A stretch of 64,000 bases of DNA from Sipunculus nudus (Eukaryota; Annelida; Sipuncula; Golfingiida; Sipunculidae), in the NCBI GenBank assembly GCA_026874595.1, contig CM049308.1, positions 18,906,001 through 18,970,000 of the forward strand. The letters run 5' to 3'. A program made the position numbers and the translations under genes. The notes beneath the pieces were generated by a model. It had not been told where the DNA came from, ran no database searches, and saw only the letters and a program-made list of their open reading frames with translations. Position 1 is the stretch's first letter; every line of letters starts with the position of its first letter. This document shows, in pieces, positions 9,620 through 20,308 of this stretch.

Positions 9620-10169
9620 AAATTCAGTGACTCATATAATATAATGTATAAATATATTTCACTACACATTTGTCAAGCAGGCCACTTTTAGGCTTATCAT
9701 ATCAAACTTCATTTGTGTTCACTGCGTCTGGTAAGAAAACTGATAGCTAAAAAATAAATTACTGTAAAGAATTGTTATAGATATTGAGAAACTTTTCTTG
9801 GCAAGCTGACAATATACTTTATAAACCTTTTTTTGTACTCAGATTCTGTAAAACTTATTCCAGGGAAAATTAACTCTTGTTGACAAATGTAGCCTTTTTG
9901 TGGTCTTCACCGAGGTTGCGCTTTCGGAGGTTCCACGGTGTTATGATCTAGCAATGGGAGTGATCACACACCAGGTACCCAAAGCCTAGTTGGCGCCAGG
10001 ATATTTGTGTGCTACAGTACTGTCATATAATACTCAGCAACGTAAACAGATGGAATTCTGCAGTTTTACATACTTATTGTTTTGCGGACATTTAAAAACT
10101 GGGGCCGGTTAACTCCAACAAATATATTATGTGTTATAAACTTTATTTATTTTACATGGATTGTACAAC
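9620..10169. other. Spacer downstream of copy 5
   Basis: No gene. Bases 9920-9945 (TTTCGGAGGTTCCACGGTG) resemble the end of the pogo-like MITE at 38010-38113, so a decayed relative may sit here. Confidence 0.4.
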
Positions 10170-10368
10170 TTGTTATAATATCTAATACAAGGCACTCTCC
10201 ATGGCTCGGATGTTGGCGCTCGGTATTTGTTAAGGGTGGAGGAAACCGGAGGATCAGGAGAAAACCACCGACCTTGGACGGACAACTACAACCCTTTCTC
10301 ATAGCCACGCCGGTAATCGAACCCGGGTCGCCAGCGGAGAAGGCCGAGCGTTTTACCACTCAGCTGTC
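10170..10368 (-). mobile_element. tRNA-derived SINE
   Basis: On the minus strand it starts with an A-box-like AGCTGAGTGGTAAAACGC, then a B-box-like CCGGGTTCGATTACC, then a tail running to CCATGGAGAGTGCCTTGT. The same tail recurs at 49176-49312 and 62092-62220, and a related complete element lies at 34985-35165. It is not a tRNA gene because the acceptor stem and anticodon arm do not fold. Confidence 0.7.
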
Positions 10369-10894
10369 CAGGTATATAATATATCAAATATATTATATGA
10401 TAATTAACAATAGTATATTTATTATTATCTCTCGATACTCAGTTATAATATGATTGATATCGGTCACCGGACCAGGACCCTCTCTCAAACTCGGATATGA
10501 GCGATAATAGGGAATATATATGCTGTGTGGATACCAACCTTTAATTCGGGGTCAATAAAAAAGATAAACAGGAGTTGATAATTTGTCACCTGTGGCAGTT
10601 TCTCTGATCAAATGTAATTTGGAGAAAACCGACCTGCATTTAAGATGCAGCGAAAACACAAACGCAACTGAACCAGGGAATATTTTTACTAAAAGGATAG
10701 ACCCATGGCCTGTTGGTGGCACCGTCTAATGAATGAGTGTGAAGGTATATCCATACGATCAGAATGACATTATTACGCAGTCTGGACTCCAGGTTTTATG
10801 TGCACGAGGTTAGGAATAATCTAGAAGTCATTACCTGTCGTAAAGACATTAGAGCGAATCTCTGAGGTTCTAGCGAGGTTTCACCATAATGTCA

Positions 10895-10973
10895 TTTTGG
10901 GACCGGTGGGATTCGAACCATGGCCATCAGCACCGATGTTTAACGCCTTAACCACTAGGCTACGTCCTACCCC
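10895..10973 (-). mobile_element. tRNA-like SINE head
   Basis: The minus strand reads GTAGCCTAGTGGTTAAGGCG (A box) and, 30 bases later, GGTTCGAATCCC (B box). The flanks do not pair as an acceptor stem, so a tRNA-derived SINE or tRNA pseudogene is more likely than a working tRNA gene. A second GGTAGGATTCGAAC fragment lies at about 11052. Confidence 0.55.
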
Positions 10974-11308
10974 TATTGTGTTGCGTACCATCTTGAAATT
11001 TTGGTAAAAATCATAAATTGTATCTGTCAGTTGTGATTTTCACTTAACAAGGGTAGGATTCGAACAAGGAAATATTTTTACATTTAGCGCAAACAAGGAC
11101 AAAAAGGAGAAAAATATCCTCGATGTGTTTTGACTCGGATGGCCTAAATACATGTACCAAAAAAAACATTGACAACCTCATTAACAAAATCGTCAAAGAG
11201 GTTCTTTTTAAAAGGGGTCGAAAGCCTTGTACAACATAATTGCAACAAAAATATCTATATCAGCCTTTTTAAATATATTGGAATGTGACTGTTTGATCTC
11301 CCTCTCTT

Positions 11309-11364
<56 letters not shown>

Positions 11365-11580
11365 AATAACAGGAAATCGAAAACTCTGCACACTGCGACA
11401 CTTCCACATCTTTCATTGGTAGATTTCAATTTTGTCGTATATGCAGTATATATTGTAGTAATTTAACCGTGTTCGAATACAATAATTATACATTGGTATA
11501 GATTTTTATTTTGAAGATAATTATATCATAGATGCTTTAATTTATTTTTACAATTGTTTTCCCCATCTTATTTAAGCGTG
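10974..11580. other. Spacer with CT microsatellite
   Basis: No gene. A (CT)n tract occupies about 11297-11360. Confidence 0.6.
11297..11360. repeat. (CT)n microsatellite
   Basis: More than twenty CT units after a short impure start. Confidence 0.9.
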
Positions 11581-11946
11581 CTATGATCTGTATGAAGCAA
11601 AAGCTAGATCTAGAGGATGTGTGGTTCTGACAAGAACCATTGTTGGTACAAGACCAAGACAATCAGTCCTCCATCCTGCAGCCATCTTGTGCTCCAACAG
11701 CATCAGAGCAGCAGCTTGCTGACTGGCGCAGTGCTGGTACACTGACCACACTCCTTGGTACACCTGTAGCTGCACCTTGAGGCTACGCATCACACACCTG
11801 TTTCCATGGTTTTGAGCTCGCTTGTAACGTCTGCGAAGGTCATTGACCCTTCCACACAGCACCTCTATCTGGTCACATGACTTGTTGAGTTTGTTTTCCA
11901 GCTTGTGGAGCTGTAAGTGGGGACATTTTCTGGTGATAGACTTCAT
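11581..11946 (-). pseudogene. Copy 6: family member with 31-base 3' deletion and altered tail
   Basis: Residues 1-90 follow the family (with T5, H10, L11, K22, R50, V58), then 31 bases covering SHVGGESSPA are deleted. The new frame misses the normal stop and runs through the stem-loop, ending after 121 residues at TGA 11581. The hairpin domain is therefore intact, but translation would cross the 3' processing signal. It could still be made, but I class it as damaged. Confidence 0.65.
11623..11638 (-). terminator. Histone-type stem-loop of copy 6
   Basis: Perfect stem GGTTCT/AGAACC, loop TGTC on the minus strand. It lies inside the extended frame of the damaged gene. Confidence 0.62.
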
Positions 11947-12260
11947 TTCTGTACTACTCTTGTGTGAGACTGACGAGATAACTGAAGTTGAGCCGTGATG
12001 CTGCAGGTTTTATCCCTGCTGTACCCATATGACAGATCATCAGTGACACGAGTTTCAAAGTGAGGAATGTCAGTGAGTAGTTCTCCCCTGGTCTGCATCC
12101 TCCAAACCGAGTACCACAGAGTGAGCAGTTATTAGTGAGCAGTTCACGCCTGAGTGACTTTGGATGTTCCCCATGAGAGATCATCAACAAATGGAGATGA
12201 TTGAGGATGGTTCTGCTTAAGTGATAAAATACCTCATTGACCTTATTATAACCAGGCAGT
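11947..12260 (-). promoter_or_regulatory. Promoter and leader of copy 6
   Basis: TTTTAT (minus-strand ATAAAA) at 12008-12013, initiator A at 11983, 37 bases before the ATG. The distal words and the ACTTAAGCAGAACC element are kept. Confidence 0.55.
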
Positions 12261-12539
12261 GAAATACGGAATAATATTAATTAGAGTCCATCTTATCTCG
12301 AATATTATAGATAATTTCGGCAGTATACTAGCTGGTCCTCCTTTAGTCCTGTGCAAATCAGTGTCAAATTCAGTCTTTCAAATACTTATATCCAATATCC
12401 CTTTAATTCAATAGACCTGCTGAAGTGTTTAATTAAATATTATTTAATTACCTGTTTAATAAAAAGTGAGTAAAAAGATCCTGTTTAAATTTACAATTTA
12501 ATAATAATAACAGTAATAACAATGATACATGTTATAATG

Positions 12540-12579
<40 letters not shown>

Positions 12580-13257
12580 TAATAATAATAAAGTAATAAT
12601 AATAGTAAAAATAAAAATAATAATTAGAAATAGTCCTGTCCCTTTTTGCATTATTAGTTTAAAGATTAAACTGTTTATACGTTAGTTTTGATTTGAAAAA
12701 AAGTTTAATTTGGTTCACCCTTTTTAATTATATTTACTTTAAACACGGACATCATGGGATTTTTTTTACGTGTACGTAACTAAAATTGAGGCAATTATAA
12801 TAATAGACATGTGACCTGGAAGATATCTTCGTTCAAGATTTTTATTTATACATGATAATGATTATAAATAAACGTTTATATCAAGCGTACATTGAAATTA
12901 TATGATTAAATGTCTCTGAATAACACGCAGACTGGATAACATAAATGCTAAAAAGTGAAAATTACTCCTTAGAGGAATAGCATGTCCTTAAATCCTTGCG
13001 GTTTAAATACAACTCTTTACTTTGTGGTGTCAACATATTTCATTTTTTGTAAAGAAATCAACTTCAATTGGTTATAGTTAATTCAGTTAAATGTTCACTT
13101 ATCAAAGCAGTGAACGGGAGGTTTACCTAAACAGAGAGTAGGAGGCTTTAATTTGCCTGCTGGTCTAATAATATACTTAAACAAAGTGGGAATTATATAT
13201 TCAATGCAACAAAGAGTGTGATAACACATAACTGTTTAGTGAAAGTAAAGCTATAGA
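12261..13257. other. Spacer upstream of copy 6, homologous to 46470-47415
   Basis: Same order of landmarks as upstream of copy 12: a TACATGTTATAAT word, an (AAT)n tract at about 12538-12596, then GACATGTGACCTGGAA and the CATAACTGTTTAGTGAAAGT just before the next 3' end. This shows an old duplication of copy + spacer + next 3' end. Confidence 0.65.
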
Positions 13258-13325
13258 TCTAGAGGATGTGTGGTTCTGATAAGAACCATTGGTGGACCAA
13301 GACCAAGACGATCAGTCCTCCCCTG
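13258..13325 (-). pseudogene. Copy 7: isolated family 3' end
   Basis: The minus strand carries GAGGA, the stop region, the perfect stem-loop GGTTCTTATCAGAACC (13272-13287) and the CTCTAGATCTATAGC element. Homology breaks off abruptly at about 13325, where an ACGT-rich repeat begins, so coding part and promoter are gone. By comparison with 47415-47800 it is the remnant of the neighbour equivalent to copy 13. Confidence 0.7.
13272..13287 (-). terminator. Histone-type stem-loop in the isolated 3' end copy 7
   Basis: Perfect six-pair stem with loop TATC, without a gene. Confidence 0.55.
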
Positions 13326-14130
13326 CAAACACAGTACGTAAACCTAGCGTTCGTGGAAAGTTACAGGTCATAACATTATTTAGAAACGTGCAGGCAACGT
13401 CAAGTTTACGTCATATTGAAATACAGGAACGTCCGTCCAAGGTACTTCATGTAACGTTTTAATATAACCTTGTATTTACATTTAAAGAACGTTGCCCTGT
13501 ACTTCCAAAACGCCTTTGGCTAAAACGCATTGTATTGTTATTATGCAACGTACATCAAACGTTATGTACACGTTAATGGGCACGTTCTGAATTTCGATCA
13601 GGTTCCTTATTCTGCAATATTGTTTAAAAACATTTGTAAAACATGGTGCGAACGTTATACTTAACGTCCTAACTACTCTAAAGTAAAATATTATTGGCAA
13701 CGGCAAACGGACGTTTTAGAAACGTTGCATTAAAAGTTTTTATGTTGTGCATGCGGTTAGGTTTGCGACGTTTTCCGGCACGTAAAACTAACGTATCCTA
13801 AACATTGCAAATTAGTCGGTTCAATATGTTTAAATTACAAATATACTCAACATTACTTCAAACATTAATATACGGTTTAATATACGATACCGTGGACAAT
13901 GTAAAGCTGATGAAAATACAGATTTTTACGACGCTGTATACAACGGTCAAGAAACATGTTGGGAACGTTATGGTGAACGTCTGCAATACCCGGAAGTATA
14001 ACATTTTAGGCAATGTCGAAGAGACGTATATATGTATCTCAGATTTTGTGGTTAATATTTGTTTATACGATAATCAAGTTCAAAACAGTTATTTGGCAGT
14101 GTTATATACATCAGGCAGTGTTATTGAGTG
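13326..14130. repeat. Degenerate ACGT-rich repeat block
   Basis: AACGTT, AACGTC and related ACGT-containing words recur every ~20-40 bases over about 800 bases (for example GAACGTTGCC, AAACGTTATG, GAACGTCCGT, GACGTTTTAGAAACGTTG, GGGAACGTTATGG). Neighbouring spacers have few. The reading frames across it are by-products. It could be an old minisatellite or the inside of a non-autonomous element. Confidence 0.5.
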
Positions 14131-15129
14131 ATGCATGTCGTGCATTGTACACCTCTTGTAAGGTGACTATTCATTTTTACTTTTACATCCAGAATTGTTG
14201 AGACGATCGTCTAAAGATATCAGTGCCCTTGAAGACACGGGTTTAGAATTGTCTTTCGTTCAAAGACAGAAAGCAGACTTGAGAAGCAAATTCAACAAAA
14301 GAAATTAATAAAAAAAACACCTGGAAATCGCCTGAACAGTTCTTTAGATAAAGCACGCAAAAGAGCATGACGGACGGACCGACCAACAGATTGACAGACA
14401 ACGCAAAACTTAATGATTCACCCCTATTATGAGGCCGATTTTACTCAGTAGACGACTATGATGTAACTGCAGCTCAGTAAAGACGTTTTGCGTTCATTAA
14501 TGTTATAAACGATAGTGTGTCCATTTTTTATGATTACTTGCACCTTATGGTCATCGAAGGAATGTTCTGTGACGAATATAAAACCGAAATATATAAAATA
14601 AAGAAGGTTGCCTTGTTGACATTTTAAGCTAGCATGCTATATTTGGGTATGCATTATGATGCGGATGCTGCCAGGAATACCGCCCATTATATTCCGTTCA
14701 AGAGTGATTCCATATGTACGTATGCGTATATACGTATGAGTATGCAGCACGATTCGATAGCTCAGGGTAGCTATATAGGGTTATATATGATAGGGTATTC
14801 CTCTGGCAGATGACCTCTCTACTCCTCCAGCTCTGTACTCTATGCTTATGCATACGTATATTAAATAGGAATATGTGCGTTACACGTTTCAAGCGGGGTA
14901 TCTTCCTATGCGTCTAATGATTTGTTGGTCAGCATTTTAAATTTACCACCAAACGAACTAACTCTGCTCTGAACAAACATTACCGGTAGCACATGCTATT
15001 AATATAGGTCTTGCACCGTTCAGTGTAGGGTGCTTCTGCGAAGAATTTAATGCTCATTTCTTAGAATTTATCGGTACCGCGTCACTGGCAACAGGGTTAT
15101 ATGATTTAAGGGGTCCTTTATGACGATAG
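14131..15129. other. Unannotated stretch
   Basis: I see no supported gene, RNA or repeat here. Only a local run of TACGTATGCGTATA-like words around 14715-14740. Confidence 0.4.
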
Positions 15130-15671
15130 CAGGGGTCAAAATACTGCCTTTCCGCCTGCCTCAGACAGGCAAACACGTGCACGGAAAGGCATTTTTAATT
15201 TTGTACCAATCCGTTGGAAAGGTGAACACCTAGATGTTTTCCACATTAGTAGCTGATATAACTAACAATCATGACACCAAAACGGAATATTTTACAAGTG
15301 CAATGTCTTCAACCGACTCCCAATATTTCCTGTATTTTTGTATGCATGAAATGGTCTATAATTCCTTATACTTTAAGCATTTAGGCCCTCATTCCCTATA
15401 TCTTCCTGGGGTTTTTTTTCACTGCATAATCGTCTTTTTGATATAACATTATTACTACTGAAAATATGTAGTTCTTTTTGCATGCAACTGTGCATGTAAG
15501 ATGATATGTAAGATTGCAGAATCAGGTTTACACTGAGCGAAGTGTATCTGAAGGTTTGACTTAATGGTAGGATGAATCTTTACCGGAAAGGCAAATTTTA
15601 TACGGAATGGCAAACCTGTATTTATGCCTTTCCGTTGGAAAGATGAAAATTTCAAAGTATTTCGACCCCTG
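15130..15671. mobile_element. 542-bp element with 16-bp inverted ends (hAT-like)
   Basis: Left end CAGGGGTCAAAATACT and right end AGTATTTCGACCCCTG are inverted with one mismatch. CAGGGG-type ends suggest hAT. CGATAG and CGGTAG flank the element, an imperfect 6-base match rather than a clean 8-base duplication, so the class is uncertain. Inside, GCCTTTCCG/CGGAAAGGC words occur near both ends. There is no transposase. Confidence 0.55.
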
Positions 15672-15944
15672 CGGTAGGCATGCAAAAACGTTACCGTTAT
15701 AGAGTTATGTTCCGAATATTCAAAATAAAAATATTTACCTCACGATTACAAATACTGACATAATCTTTATTTGTTCAGAACAGTATCACTATTCAGTTTT
15801 CAGCTCACGCCTCACGTTTCACTAGAACTGGACCAAGAAGTTGGCAAGTGTGTATGTGCAAGGGCCCACATTACTTATAGAATGAAAGTAAGTTATTTTA
15901 GGATTTTGAATACATGCATTAACTATAGGCTTTAAGCTGGAGCT

Positions 15945-16060
15945 CTGGCTCGAGCACTAAGTCTCAGGTTTGATTCGAGCCATGACAACGCACGGGTTGC
16001 AGTTACCGCGTGGGCCATATGAGACCCTCTAAAGTTGACCCTACATTTGAAGGATATTCT
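15945..16060 (+). mobile_element. Possible tRNA-derived SINE
   Basis: GAGCTCTGGCTCGAGCAC followed by a B-box-like GGTTTGATTCGAGCC. The A box is weak and no tail family is recognised. Confidence 0.3.
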
Positions 16061-17529
16061 GCCATGAGAGTTATCAAAACTGTATTCAAAGTACTAAGCA
16101 GAATATTACACTCATGTCCATGGGTATATCTTGGCCGAGCACCAAATTAATATAGCCCATTTAGCTTTAAAAAAGTACAATATATCAGTGTCTTTAAGTA
16201 ATGATTCAACACAACTAACTCATAAAGAATCCAAAATTGGCAATCTGCCGGAAGTGTGCCCGTTGCCTGAATCCCAGTCTACAGCTCCGACAGGAAGCTT
16301 TTGAGGGACCCTTTTATATTTATATACTTAAAGCCTTACTTTACAATTTATAAATAGTAAATATAAGACGTGTCACGTTTTAACAATTAATGTATTTTCA
16401 TGAAACGACATTTCTATGAATATTTCAATATATCATATAATCAAGTTTTATGACTTTTTTCAAGTTTTTTTTTCTGGAATGACATAATTGTTCAAGAACT
16501 TTTACTTCACACTGAGCTTCACAATTTCTTAAATTAAAAAAAAGAGTATTGGTATATAAAACCTGAATTTTACTGATATGTTTCTTATACATTATGACAA
16601 GGAATTGAATTGCCACCTCCAGTTGGGTGTAACACTGTATGACTAACAGAACTTAATAACAATGATTTGGGTATATAAAACACATCAATGTTTTCAACTC
16701 TGTTATTGTGAAATAAACATAAACCATTCAAAACATGATGTAATGCACAAATTTACAGATCTCTTCACAAATATATCAGACGTAAATCATTGTATTAAAG
16801 ACATTCTAACATAAAATGACGTTCTCCAAAATATTGTAACCGAGGTGATAACAATATAAAGAGACTTTTTCTTCTCTGTCTATTCCTGTGTGTCTACCTG
16901 ATTATATAGTTAGTCTATGACTGCAGCATCACAACTGAGTGAATTGATTTTCTTTTTTTATATTATTCACATAATGAATATTTTTTTCAACAGTAAACAC
17001 TGATTTGAAGATTGCAATGAAATGTAAGTATAACTTGAGTGTACATCAGTATGCCAATTTAGGATTGCAGCTTTCCGAAATAGCCTAAAACTGTTCCATT
17101 TATAGTATTTTCTCCTAGATATAAAACATACTTGCAAACTTTATGGAAACTTCTTTCTACCGTTTCAGTTTTAGAATGGCCCCAAACCTCACATCTCTAC
17201 ATCAACATTGGTGAGACCATTTCATTAAATAATTTAAAAAAAAGTGTAACTGTTTTATTCCCATACTTTTACTTTAAAGTTCTTGATAACACATATAGCT
17301 TTGTTAGCCTGCATTATCTATTGCTGATGTACCCTAGTGTATGATAATTTGGATGTAAAAGTAATTTCAAGTAATTTTTAGTAAGAAAAAATGTACAAAA
17401 TTTGATAAAAGGTGAAGTTTAAATTTTCTTACATTGGTTAAGTCCAGGTATCATCTTCATATTACAGTGTAAAGGAAACTGATCTGATAATCCATAGTCA
17501 ATACACAAAAGAAATGTTTAGCCTAATCT

Positions 17530-17581
<52 letters not shown>

Positions 17582-17785
17582 TCTATTGATTAATACTTTA
17601 ATCAATGGTTTTAAACATGATCATTAATAAAACTATTCGTGAATTCGTTAATTTTGGAAATCTCCCTATACAAAAGTGTCTTGATATATGCCTGTATCTG
17701 AGAGAAGAAATTAAGAAAGCGACCGATCTCTTGCCCAGGAGGGCATCCCCGGATAAACAAAATTCTTTCAGACAGAAAGAAGAAA
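16061..17785. other. Intergenic stretch 3' of the methyltransferase gene
   Basis: AT-rich with short frames only. An (AAT)n tract lies at about 17529-17580. No gene is supported. Confidence 0.5.
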
Positions 17786-17791
17786 TTTATT
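17786..17791 (-). terminator. Polyadenylation signal of the methyltransferase gene
   Basis: TTTATT on the plus strand is AATAAA on the minus strand, about 105 bases after the methyltransferase stop codon. This ordinary polyA site contrasts with the stem-loops of the small genes. Confidence 0.55.
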
Positions 17792-17894
17792 GTATCCGAC
17801 GATTAGCTCTCTCTGGCTCAAAACTCAATAACATTCATCAAGACCGTCCTTCATCCCTGTACCCCTCCTTTCCCATCTCCCTAAAAGAGTACTA

Positions 17895-19481
17895 TTAGAA
17901 ACTTGTCTTCACAGCATGTATCAAGGTATAACTGAAGAGATCTGACAGGCAACTCGGTATTTCAAGTTTGTCTTCCTTTCCGAACTTTGTTATTGCTGTC
18001 TTGATGTAGAGGCCTGAATCCCACAAGGTTTGCCTGTTAAGTTCCTCGCTTATTTTAAAAGACTGGTAGCGTTTCTTACAAACCGAGTAGCCAGTGATAT
18101 CTAAAGAAGTGAAAGAAACAAAATGTCCGCCTGGTTTTAACAATCCGGTGATATTTCTCATTGCGTCCACGAAGTCTCTCTTTTCTGTGCAGGCCGCCAT
18201 AAGGCAATTACTGGTTATGATGCAATCAAACGGTTCTGGTTGAACAGGATCAAGCGGACTTGTCTTCAATATGTCACAATGAAGGACGGCTTTGACTTTC
18301 GACCTAAGGTCATCTTCTCTTGTTTCCCAGGAATCTCTGAAAGTATAATAACCCCAACATTCAAATAACTGACTACCATAGTTTTATCTTTGTTCCAAAA
18401 TATTGCAGATCAAAAGTTTATTTAATTTGAATAATTAAAACGAGTATCTTCTGAAGCGATACGCTACCTGTAGAATCCTAGGATTACATAAGAGAAAAAA
18501 TCTAGAGAAATGACACAAGAACCTCAACACTGAACTTTCTTGTGAGCAGACTGAGAGAAAAATTGGAAGGTAATTAACAGAAGTGTTCTAAGGGTTGGCG
18601 TGTTGTCTAGGCTGTTCTCCCGATCTGGTTTCCACCATGGCCGTTGTTTCCATGTTCTTCTAACATATATACATTCCGGCTTACATGTGTAATTACATAA
18701 TTGCAACATTTAATATAAAAGGCACGTGTGCTTACCGTTTTCCTTCCATGTTTGTTATGTACTTGAAAAATCCGGTCCAGTCAAAGGCATCTGGATCCTT
18801 CTGGCGCCACAGCTGGATTTGGTTTCTGGAACTTTGATTGAAGTCAGACAGGTATATCTCCTGGAAGTATGGACAAGGGATGATGGCAAAGTCGATACAG
18901 GGACCACATCCAATCTCCAGCAGACGTCCGCCGCTTATCGTCCCTGTTTGAATTTAAAACACGCACCAACAATTTAGGATTGCCAAGGTCATTTCTTCTG
19001 GGCGACTTTTAATGTCATAAACAAATTATAAATCAGAGCGAAAAGAATAAATTCTTTTGAAAGGTCCGTTAAAATTATGTCGAGAGATTAGGGTAAATGG
19101 ATACATATGAGCATGATGTATAGTTTAAATTTAAGGGTACCTCTTCGTTACAAAATCATTTTATCTATTATTTTATCGTTTATCAATTTACTGTTGACTG
19201 CACTAAATCAGCATGGCGGTGATGCTCAGATCAACCAACGGCCAATAACGTTAAATTTCAACATGAATATTAATGTTTTATAATATTTTTATATTAAATG
19301 ATAATGTGTAATATTACAGTTGATTACCATGTCTGAATATGTCGTATTGCATTTGCAGCTTGGCTCTTCGAAGAAAAGGATAGGCGGATGGGGAACTCTC
19401 ATCAAAAATGTTGTACGACGTGTCTAAATACGTCCTGCCTTCGAAGTCTGACACATATTGGTCTGTGTTTCTGCACGACAT
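17895..19481 (-). CDS. NNMT/PNMT/INMT-type SAM-dependent N-methyltransferase, 3 exons, 267 aa
   Basis: Exons read on the minus strand: 19481-19328, 18943-18736 and 18336-17895. They total 804 bases and join in frame at GT..AG sites (donors GTAATC and GTAAGC, acceptors AAACAG and TTTCAG). Three coding exons and 267 residues fit the vertebrate NNMT family (about 264). Residues 53-69 (TISGGRLLEIGCGPCID) are the SAM-binding glycine-rich motif; D85 in LSDFNQ is the expected acidic SAM-ribose contact; CDILK (141-145), CLMAAC (165-170) and LLKPGGH (186-192) match family landmarks. The family moves a methyl group from SAM to small amines or pyridines such as nicotinamide, in the cytosol; the substrate here cannot be told. 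There is no signal peptide. The gene sits alone between the two small-gene clusters. GC-box repeats lie about 400-490 bases upstream of the ATG. Confidence 0.9.
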
Positions 19482-19880
19482 AATGTCCCTCTTTTGAATC
19501 AGTAATCAAATTGACAGAGATCGGGTAGTGCGCAATGTCTGTAGTTCCTAGTTCAATGGTTGATCTAATGTCTGATACACGTCTTCTTAATCCCTAGGCT
19601 TTATATGTTCATAAATTCTTAGAACTGTAAATAGTTGTATGCACATTTGCATGTAATTAAGTAATCAAGTAACAAGTGTCGTTTACGGGACTTGCTCTGT
19701 GAAAATTACTGTCTACCTAACATTTCTGGTGTTTCGGTACAGAGGGATTCTTTCAAACGTCTTCCTGGAACCAGACCAGGAAGTTTACGTGTGTGTGTGT
19801 CTCAGTGTGTATTATACTGCCCTGTGTGACGCGGGTTTTGACCAGCAGCTGCTGACCCCAGCGCAGGATTCTTTGCTGGG
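19482..19880. other. Upstream region of the methyltransferase gene
   Basis: No coding sequence is supported. It probably holds the 5' UTR or promoter of the minus-strand gene; I could not place a TATA box or start site. A palindrome CAGCAGCTGCTG lies near 19843. Confidence 0.4.
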
Positions 19881-19970
19881 CGGGGCGGGCTAGGTTCCAG
19901 AATATGCGGGGCGGGCTAGGTTCAAGAATATGCGGGGCGGGCTAGGTTCCAGAATATGCGGGGCGGGCTT
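19881..19970. repeat. 26-bp GC-box tandem repeat (about 3.4 units)
   Basis: Units beginning CGGGGCGGGCTAGGTTC start at 19881, 19907, 19933 and 19959. Each holds a GGGGCGGG box of the Sp1/KLF type. The spacing (26 bases) and the position upstream of the methyltransferase suggest a possible promoter or enhancer array; it is a minisatellite either way. Confidence 0.6.
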
Positions 19971-20308
19971 CGGGTTAATAAGCTGATCTGGCAGTTCTGT
20001 AAAACATAAAAACCGGTATAAATTTGTAATTAAAAAAAAATTATTTATTGATCAAATGTGTTCAGGTGATTAACAATTGTACCAAAAAAGATAAATGTGA
20101 ACAAATTTTAAACTTTAGAGTGTTAACTCTGATTGCTTGTTACATATACTTTGAAAAACTTCGGTACTAGGTATAAAGTCAGTTTTACAAAATAGATGAT
20201 ATATCAATAATTTGAATCCTTAATTTAAGATAATTGCCCTTTGCAATGGCAACTAGTCATTACTTTGGACAAGGTTACCAGGCCTGATGTTGTAAATCGG
20301 CTGTAACC
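19971..20308. other. Unannotated stretch
   Basis: AT-rich, no gene or repeat seen. Confidence 0.4.

Noticed and set aside
10895-10973. tRNA gene on the minus strand
   Set aside because: A and B boxes are present but the acceptor ends do not pair; SINE head or tRNA relic preferred.
17605-17898. 97-codon plus-strand frame next to the methyltransferase
   Set aside because: It overlaps the 3' UTR and polyA signal of the minus-strand gene and has no recognisable domain.
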